NCBI GenBank assembly: GCA_003450815.1
Contig: DMES01000037.1
Coordinates: forward strand, 5,059 to 69,058
Direction of reading: 5' to 3'
Length of the DNA stretch: 64,000 nucleotides
Source of the DNA: Elusimicrobiota bacterium
GTDB taxonomy: Bacteria; Elusimicrobiota; Elusimicrobia; Elusimicrobiales; UBA9959
The translations under genes and the position numbers were made by a program. The notes under the pieces are model-generated. The model saw nothing but the letters and a program-made list of their open reading frames with translations. It was not told where the DNA came from and ran no database searches. Below, in pieces: positions 58,253 through 64,000 of the stretch (position 1 is its first letter; every line of letters begins with the position of its first letter).

Positions 58253-59743
58253 ATGACGCGGAAAATAATGGCGATGGCGGCTCTTTTAAGTTTCTGTCTG
58301 TCCGATATTTCGTATGCTGTCAGCCTTAATTTCAGCGGCTCAGCTTACAGTCTGGATAATTCCAATGTTCCCCTGCCCGATGTGGCAAAAGCGGCACGAA
58401 TAACCCCGCCCGCTTCCAGGACGGAAAAAAAATGGACCGTTATGGTTTTTCTGAACGGAAAGAACAACCTTGAACCAGCCGGGCTTTATAATGTAAACCA
58501 GATGGAAAAAGTGGGTTCCACAAAGGATGTTAACATTGTGGTGGAGCTTGGGCGGCTGAACGGAGGAGGCGCGGCCGGCACGGCTGAAAACTGGACCGGC
58601 GCAAGGCGGCTGTTTATAAAGAAAGATAACGACCCGAATAAGATAACCTCTCCCGGAATAGAGGGCGGCGGTAATGCCGATATGGGCGATTACAAGCGGG
58701 TGGTAGATTTTATCAACTGGGCCAGGAAATATTACCCCGCGCGGAAGTACATGCTTATCCTCTGGGACCACGGCACAGGCTGGATGGACCCCCAGCAGAC
58801 TACGAACCCCGACAACAAGGGCATCTCTTTTGACGATGAAACCAATAACTACATAAGGACCAGGCAGATAGGCCAGATACTGAAAGACGCGGGAAAGGTG
58901 AATGTGCTGGCTTTTGACGCCTGCCTGATGCAGATGGGTGAAGTGGCTTTTGAGGTTAAAGATAAAACCGATGTTGTTGTGGGTTCGGAAGAGGTCGTTC
59001 CCGGGCTTGGTTTCCCTTACAGTCTGTTTCTCGGCGCTTTGGCAGGCAATCCTGACATGAGCGCGGAAACTCTGGGAGCCGCCACGGTTGAGTCCTTCAA
59101 AATGTTTTATGATGCGTTAAATACGAACGCTGCCGCGGCCGGCAAACCTGTATCCGGCGTGCAACTCTCCGCCATCCGCTCCGCCAAACTTGGCGATTTT
59201 GGGACCATGGTTTCCGCGTTTGCGGCCCTGGCCAAAGAAGTCAATGACACAGACGCGCTTCAGGCTGCCAGAGCCGGAGTCATGCGCTACGATATAATCG
59301 GTAAGAATTCCGATCTGCAAAAAACCATCAGCTTCTACGGCGATTTGCATAATTATGCCGGGCTGCTGGCCGCAGCCCTTAAGGGTACTGAGGGGCCTAC
59401 AAAAGCCGCCACCCTGAAGCGCTATGCCGCCGACCTGCAGAACTTTATTGACAAGGAACTGGTCATTGATAACAAAGCGTCAGGGAAAGACCGCCTGGGC
59501 CGCGATATGGCCGACAGCCACGGCATTTCCATCTATCTGCCTCCCGCAGAGGCCAGGGTGCCGCAGGAGAAGCTTGAGGGAATATTTGAGGGCAAGTATA
59601 CCGACTTTGAATTTGATAAGGCGACCAGGTGGCATGACTTCATAAACTATCTGTATGGATTGAAGGACATTACGGCTAAGGGAGAGACGCAGCGCGGAGG
59701 AGTTCCAGCAATGGATATTCCGGTCATAAACTTAGCGCGCTGA
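58253..59743 (+). CDS. Secreted clostripain-family (C11) cysteine protease
   Basis: 496 aa. Signal peptide at residues 1-22, a short pro-region, then the C11 caspase-like fold. The catalytic histidine is H173 in LILWDHGTGW and the cysteine C224 in AFDACLMQ, each after a hydrophobic strand as in clostripain. Family members cut after arginine or lysine and often self-activate. I chose the ATG at 58253 because AAGGAGGA stands right before it; the longer frame has no such site and would overlap the promoter. Strong promoter upstream and intrinsic terminator downstream make a single-gene unit. Confidence 0.88.
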   Translation: MTRKIMAMAALLSFCLSDISYAVSLNFSGSAYSLDNSNVPLPDVAKAARITPPASRTEKKWTVMVFLNGKNNLEPAGLYNVNQMEKVGSTKDVNIVVELGRLNGGGAAGTAENWTGARRLFIKKDNDPNKITSPGIEGGGNADMGDYKRVVDFINWARKYYPARKYMLILWDHGTGWMDPQQTTNPDNKGISFDDETNNYIRTRQIGQILKDAGKVNVLAFDACLMQMGEVAFEVKDKTDVVVGSEEVVPGLGFPYSLFLGALAGNPDMSAETLGAATVESFKMFYDALNTNAAAAGKPVSGVQLSAIRSAKLGDFGTMVSAFAALAKEVNDTDALQAARAGVMRYDIIGKNSDLQKTISFYGDLHNYAGLLAAALKGTEGPTKAATLKRYAADLQNFIDKELVIDNKASGKDRLGRDMADSHGISIYLPPAEARVPQEKLEGIFEGKYTDFEFDKATRWHDFINYLYGLKDITAKGETQRGGVPAMDIPVINLAR

Positions 59744-59845
59744 TAACTTCCGGATTTTCCGCTGAATACTGTAATCTTCCGCCGACAGATTTCACCACCA
59801 TAGGCCGCAGGTGGTGGGGTTACCGCCCCTTGTGCCCGAAAAATA

Positions 59846-59874
59846 CGCCCGCTATGTCAGCGGGCGGATTTTTT
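59846..59874 (+). terminator. Intrinsic terminator of the protease gene
   Basis: GC-rich 8-bp stem CGCCCGCT/AGCGGGCG with loop ATGTC, followed by GATTTTTTC, about 100 bases after the stop codon. Confidence 0.8.
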
Positions 59875-59908
59875 CTGGCAAGTATTGTAAAATCTACGAT
59901 GTTATCCC

Positions 59909-60946
59909 ATGGGAAAAATACTGCTGGTCAATTTTGCCGAATGTCCGGAAAACCTGCATTTTGAGCAGGCATTCATAAGGGCATTGCGGCGTCGTGGCGG
60001 AGCCGGGCTTGATATTCTGCACGATTTTGATTTCCCGTACTCTTTTATAGGAAAACTGCCGGTTCCGGGCGGCCGCAGAATAAAATACAGCGGTATGCAG
60101 ACGCTTGCTGGCGAACTGTCAAAGGCCTACAGCCGCCTGGTTATCCTGGACTTTCCAAAGCGGAAACGCTGCGCGCTGCCGTTTATAAAGCTGGTGCGCG
60201 AACTGAAAGCCGGAAAAAAATTTTTTATTGCCAACCATCTTATTCCCATGTCAGGCCAGAATTTCACGACCGACGCCGCGCGCCGGTTTAAATTGTTTTC
60301 AAGCTTTAACGGCGCGTCCATCCTTGAAGCGGACGACGCCGGGCTTTGGCGCGGGCTGGGTTTTGATGAGCTGAATCTTTTTAAGCGGAATTATGCCGTG
60401 GATTGCGACTATTACCGCCCGCAACAAACCCAGCCCGGGAAGTATATTTTTTCAGCGGGTTCCGCCGGCCGGGATTTCCCGGCGCTTGCCGCCGCCGCGC
60501 GGAAAAGCGGCTTGCCTGTTAAAATCTTTTCAGATGCTAAAATCACTCTGCCGGAGAAATTCAAGGGCATATGCGAGGTTTTTTTACTGGCGAAAAATCT
60601 GCATAACCTTAAAGCGGCGCTTGTGGGCGCAAAACTTGTGGCTTTGCCGATAGAAGACGGCCACACGAACGAGTCGGCCGGCAATTCAATAATCTTTATC
60701 GCTATGGCGTGCGGCAGGCCGGTAATAACCCGCCGCACGCCTTACATGGAGCGCTATATAAAGGAAGGCGTAAACGGCGTTTTATATGACAGGCTGTCCA
60801 GCAGCGGCCTTGAGGCCGGTATTAAAAAAATAGCCGCTCTTACTCCCGCGGGACTGAAACGACTTGGTCTGGCGGCCAGAAGAACCGTCCTTCAAAAAGC
60901 CTCTCTCGACAATTTTTGCTCTTCCTTTATCAAAAAATTAATTTAA
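59909..60946 (+). CDS. Glycosyltransferase (GT-B fold, GT4-like)
   Basis: 345 aa. The C-terminal half has the nucleotide-sugar-binding pattern of GT4-type enzymes: EDGHTNESAGNSII-x-AMACGRPVI, followed by YIKEGVNGVLYD. The N-terminal half is less conserved. No membrane segment. Donor and acceptor unknown; a role in cell-surface glycan synthesis is likely. It starts about 160 bases after the protease gene, beyond the terminator, and stands alone before guaB. Confidence 0.75.
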   Translation: MGKILLVNFAECPENLHFEQAFIRALRRRGGAGLDILHDFDFPYSFIGKLPVPGGRRIKYSGMQTLAGELSKAYSRLVILDFPKRKRCALPFIKLVRELKAGKKFFIANHLIPMSGQNFTTDAARRFKLFSSFNGASILEADDAGLWRGLGFDELNLFKRNYAVDCDYYRPQQTQPGKYIFSAGSAGRDFPALAAAARKSGLPVKIFSDAKITLPEKFKGICEVFLLAKNLHNLKAALVGAKLVALPIEDGHTNESAGNSIIFIAMACGRPVITRRTPYMERYIKEGVNGVLYDRLSSSGLEAGIKKIAALTPAGLKRLGLAARRTVLQKASLDNFCSSFIKKLI

Positions 60947-61028
60947 TTTCCTTAAATTTGTTAAAATTTCATTAATCAATTCCCGCTCTTTGCATATCAC
61001 GCATCCCGACTTTTATTATGGAGGCTCA

Positions 61029-62195
61029 ATGTCTTACTTTATAGGCAGGAACAGAGAAGCAAGGCAGACCTACGGTTACGACGAAGTGGCGCTGGTCCCG
61101 GGAAACATAGCCGTTGACCCCGATGATACCGACACTTCTTTTAACATAGCGGACATTAAATTTAAAATTCCATTTTTGGCCTCGGCTATGGACGGTGTTG
61201 TGAACACCAGGTTTGCAGCGGCCATGAACAGGCTGGGTGGGCTGGCTGTGCTTAACCTTGACGGCCTGAGTACCCGCTACGAGAACCCCGATGAGGCCGT
61301 AAATGAAATAGTAAATTGCGATCCGGCCAAAGCCACCGAAGTTTTCCAGAAGCTCTACAAAGCTCCCGTAAATAAGAAACTCATATCCCGGCGTGTTGAG
61401 GAAATAAAAAAAGCTAAAGTCCCATGCGCCGTTTCCTCCATCCCGCAGAATGCCGCAGAGTTCGGCCCCATAGCGCGTGAAGCCGGCGCCGATATCTTCG
61501 CCGTACAGGCCACCGTGCTCACCATCAAATACGAATCCACAAAGCAAAAAACGCTGGACATACATAAATTCGTAAAAGACATGAAAATTCCTGTGCTTTT
61601 GGGCAACTGCGTAACCTACCGTGTGGCCCTGGAACTAATAGAAACCGGCGCGGCCGGGCTGCTTGTGGGAGTGGGACCGGGAGCCGCCTGTACCACCAGA
61701 GGGGTTTTGGGGATCGGAGTGCCGCAGGTTACCTCTACCGTTGACTGCGCGGCTGCCCGCGACTTTTACTATAAAAAAACCGGCAAGTATGTACCTATAA
61801 TAACCGACGGCGGTATGCACACTGGCGGCGATGTCTGCAAATCCATAGCTTCCGGAGCCGATGCCGTAATGATAGGCTCTCCGTTCGCCAAGGCGACCGA
61901 AGCCCCTGGCAAGGGTTTCCATTGGGGCATGGCCACCCCGCACGCCAATCTTCCGCGCGGTACCCGTGTGCATGTTGGTGTTACCGGTTCCATTGAGGAA
62001 ATACTCTTCGGACCAGCGCGCGTGGACGACGGCAGCCAGAATCTGGTAGGCGCTTTAAAAACCTCCATGGGAGCTTTGGGCTGTCATAATATCCGCGAAA
62101 TGCAGCTTACCCAAATTATAATCGCCCCTTCCATAAAAAGCGAGGGGAAGCTTCTCCAGCGCGCCCAGGTGGTGGGAATGGGGAAACAGAAATAG
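61029..62195 (+). CDS. guaB3: GuaB3-type IMP dehydrogenase
   Basis: 388 aa (beta/alpha)8-barrel without the CBS-domain pair of standard IMP dehydrogenase. Start YGYDEVALVPG, LASAMDGVV, the catalytic loop GPGAACTTRGVLGIGVPQ with C221, and TDGGMHTGGD as phosphate site. The layout fits the GuaB3 branch, in which IMP dehydrogenase activity has been shown for at least one cyanobacterial member. It would make XMP from IMP with NAD+. TGGAGG lies before the ATG at 61029. Its position next to guaA supports a real guanine-nucleotide role. Confidence 0.85.
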   Translation: MSYFIGRNREARQTYGYDEVALVPGNIAVDPDDTDTSFNIADIKFKIPFLASAMDGVVNTRFAAAMNRLGGLAVLNLDGLSTRYENPDEAVNEIVNCDPAKATEVFQKLYKAPVNKKLISRRVEEIKKAKVPCAVSSIPQNAAEFGPIAREAGADIFAVQATVLTIKYESTKQKTLDIHKFVKDMKIPVLLGNCVTYRVALELIETGAAGLLVGVGPGAACTTRGVLGIGVPQVTSTVDCAAARDFYYKKTGKYVPIITDGGMHTGGDVCKSIASGADAVMIGSPFAKATEAPGKGFHWGMATPHANLPRGTRVHVGVTGSIEEILFGPARVDDGSQNLVGALKTSMGALGCHNIREMQLTQIIIAPSIKSEGKLLQRAQVVGMGKQK

Positions 62196-62284
62196 GGGCG
62201 AGCGTATAGAGAATAGCGTATAGGGAGGGAGCAAATACCTTATCCCGACTATCCGCTATACGCTAACCCCTCTACGCTGACGAT
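62196..62284. repeat. Inverted repeat-word spacer between guaB3 and guaA
   Basis: AGCGTATAG occurs twice on the left and CTATACGCT on the right, with CCTATCC-like words between. It belongs to the set of short degenerate repeat spacers. Confidence 0.5.
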
Positions 62285-63817
62285 ATGGAACAAATACTGA
62301 TTTTGGATTTCGGCAGCCAATACACGCAGCTTATCGCGCGGCGCCTGCGCGGTATCGGGGTTTATTGCGAAATACTCCCTTATCACTCAAGCGTGGAAGA
62401 AATACTTAAGCGCGCCCCGAAAGGCCTTATTCTTTCCGGCGGGCCTTCAAGCGTTTACGATAAAAAAGCGCCAAAACCCGACCCCGCCATATTCAATCTG
62501 GGGGTTCCGGCGCTTGGCATTTGTTACGGTATGCAGTTGATGGCCCACGAACTTGGCGGTAAGGTGCTGAAAGCCAAAAAGCGTGAATACGGGCTTGGCC
62601 GGCTGAAAATAAAGCCTGGCTCAAAGCTTCTGGCGGGGTTGCCGGCCGAATTTAAAGTGTGGCTGAGTCACGGCGATGAGGTTAAAGCACTTCCGCCGGG
62701 TTTCGCGCTTAAAGCGGGCACGAAAGAAATAGTCGCCGGAGCCATGGAAAATACAGGCAGAAACCTTTACGCCGTTCAGTTCCATCCCGAAGTTCACCAT
62801 ACCGAGCACGGCGCTGAAATTCTCTCAAATTTTGCCAGGAAAATATGCGGCTGCGTTCATAAATGGTCGCCGGTGTCGTTTTTGGACGGGGCGTTGGAGG
62901 ATATCAAGAAAACTACAGCCGGCGCCGAAGTTATCTGCGCGCTTTCAGGGGGTGTGGATTCTTCCGTGGCCGCGGTGATGGTTCACAGGGCCGTCGGAAA
63001 AAGGCTGCATTGTATTTTTGTGGACACCGGGCTTTTGCGCCATGGCGACCGTGAGCGTATGAAAGATATTTTCGCGCGCAAATTCGGTTTCAATCTCAAA
63101 ATAGCGGATTCGTCAAAATTATTCCTGTCGCGTCTTGCGGGAGTAAGCGACCCCGAGAAAAAGCGCAAGATAATAGGCCATACGTTCATAGAAATTTTTG
63201 AAAGAGAAGCGAAAAAAATAAAGAACGCCCGCTTTCTGGTGCAGGGCACTCTTTACCCGGATGTCATTGAGTCGGTCTCAGTAAAGGGCCCCTCGGCGGT
63301 TATCAAAAGCCACCATAATGTGGGCGGCCTGCCTGAAAAAATGAATTTAAAGCTGATAGAGCCGCTGCGCTATTTCTTTAAGGATGAAGTGCGCGCGCTG
63401 GGGCGCGGGCTTAAAATACCGGAAGCCATTTTGATGCAGCATCCCTTCCCGGGGCCGGGGCTTGCCATCCGGGTGCTTGGGGCGGTAACTCCGGAGCGTC
63501 TTGAAATTCTGCGTGAGGCCGACAGGATAATGAGGGCTGAAATAGAAGCGGCCGGCTGGTACGGCAAGATCTGGCAGGCTTTCTGCGTGCTGCTGCCCAT
63601 AAAAACCGTGGGGGTGATGGGTGACGAGCGCTCGTATGAAAATGTGCTGGCGCTGCGCTGCGTGGAATCGGTGGACGGCATGACCGCAGACTGGTCAAAA
63701 ATGCCGCATGAGCTGCTAAGAAGCATCTCCTCGCGGATAATCAGCGAAGTGCGCGGCGTAAACCGCGTGGTTTACGACATAACCTCAAAACCCCCTGCGA
63801 CGATTGAGTGGGAATGA
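62285..63817 (+). CDS. guaA: GMP synthase (glutamine-hydrolysing)
   Basis: 510 aa, the normal length. An N-terminal class I glutamine amidotransferase domain has nucleophile C80 in GICYGMQ and the HPE motif in QFHPEVHHTEHG. The ATP pyrophosphatase domain follows with P-loop SGGVDSS near residue 220, and the dimerisation domain ends in the characteristic ISSRIISEVRGVNRVVYDITSKPPATIEWE block. It converts XMP to GMP. No ribosome site is obvious; the start is set by the conserved N-terminus. Confidence 0.95.
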   Translation: MEQILILDFGSQYTQLIARRLRGIGVYCEILPYHSSVEEILKRAPKGLILSGGPSSVYDKKAPKPDPAIFNLGVPALGICYGMQLMAHELGGKVLKAKKREYGLGRLKIKPGSKLLAGLPAEFKVWLSHGDEVKALPPGFALKAGTKEIVAGAMENTGRNLYAVQFHPEVHHTEHGAEILSNFARKICGCVHKWSPVSFLDGALEDIKKTTAGAEVICALSGGVDSSVAAVMVHRAVGKRLHCIFVDTGLLRHGDRERMKDIFARKFGFNLKIADSSKLFLSRLAGVSDPEKKRKIIGHTFIEIFEREAKKIKNARFLVQGTLYPDVIESVSVKGPSAVIKSHHNVGGLPEKMNLKLIEPLRYFFKDEVRALGRGLKIPEAILMQHPFPGPGLAIRVLGAVTPERLEILREADRIMRAEIEAAGWYGKIWQAFCVLLPIKTVGVMGDERSYENVLALRCVESVDGMTADWSKMPHELLRSISSRIISEVRGVNRVVYDITSKPPATIEWE

Positions 63818-64000
63818 GAACGGCAGGGTATAGGGGCGAGGGGTTAGGGTATAGGGTTGCAAAACGCTGAGTTTATGGCTTTGGATAAGTGAACGCATAG
63901 ATATACGGTCGGGGGCCTGTCGGCGGAATTTATTTGCGGGGGCCGGGGGGAGCGGGCCAGTCATGGGATTGCTCTTACGCCGCGTAGGAAACCCTCCCGT
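63818..64000. other. Non-coding right edge
   Basis: Begins with repeat words TATAGGGGCGAGGGG-TTAGGGTATAGGG, the same style as 11273-11320 near the acyltransferase gene. I see no gene in the remaining bases. Confidence 0.5.

Noticed and set aside
1..64000. tRNA, rRNA and riboswitch genes
   Set aside because: I looked through the intergenic regions and found no cloverleaf, rRNA segment or riboswitch core that I could support by eye.

Overview
The window looks like a chromosomal contig of a Gram-negative, probably anaerobic bacterium. The combination of a BamA/Skp/LpxD/LpxC/FabZ/LpxA/LpxI block, oxygen-sensitive radical SAM and U32 enzymes in large numbers, and secreted proteins with a TYYPAPYG plus VGIGT style makes Elusimicrobiota my best guess. 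That placement is inference, because there is no rRNA or marker gene to prove it. I see no tRNA, rRNA or CRISPR array.

Layout. (1) 1-4.1 kb is accessory and AT-richer: a serine hydrolase, a small peptide translationally coupled to a radical SAM gene, and small secreted or membrane proteins. (2) 4.1-4.7 kb is non-coding and full of hairpins. (3) 4.7-20.3 kb is an envelope locus on the minus strand, read bamA - ompH/skp - lpxD - lpxC - fabZ - lpxA - lpxI - acyltransferase - (S1-domain protein on the other strand) - Gfo/Idh oxidoreductase - lpxB - msbA - ZIP transporter. It is interrupted by members of a short inverted-repeat element family with GATTACACAGATT-like ends; one member carries a GxxExxY gene and another is its decayed remnant. 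(4) 20.5-27 kb has a PIN-PhoH ATPase, a satellite locus of two U32-type proteins plus a radical SAM enzyme, a secreted barnase-like RNase with a barstar-like inhibitor, and an alpha/beta hydrolase. (5) 27.2-28.9 kb has two tandemly duplicated secreted proteins.

(6) 29.0-49.05 kb is the striking part: about 20 kb of same-strand, often overlapping genes that I read as a greatly expanded His-Xaa-Ser (Hxs) peptide-maturation system. It holds one HxsA-like precursor of 110 aa ending in twelve H-x-S triplets, two HxsD-like small proteins, three HxsB-type and seven HxsC-like radical SAM enzymes, two further radical SAM enzymes, a U32 (UbiU/UbiV-like) pair, an archaeal-type A24 prepilin peptidase and a SufS-like cysteine desulfurase. 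The precursor leader resembles a Flp-type prepilin leader, so the A24 enzyme is a plausible leader peptidase. One HxsB paralogue has lost three of seven auxiliary-cluster cysteines. The satellite locus in region 4 contains the same protein families and may work with it.

(7) 49.1-54.8 kb is a ygeY - ygeW - poly-gamma-glutamate-hydrolase-like - carbamate kinase - threonine-synthase-like run, suggesting catabolism of a carbamoylated nitrogen compound. (8) 54.9-64 kb has a GAF/PAS histidine kinase, two secreted proteins (one apparently cut short by an in-frame TGA), a secreted clostripain-family protease with a good promoter and terminator, a glycosyltransferase, and guaB3-guaA for GMP synthesis.
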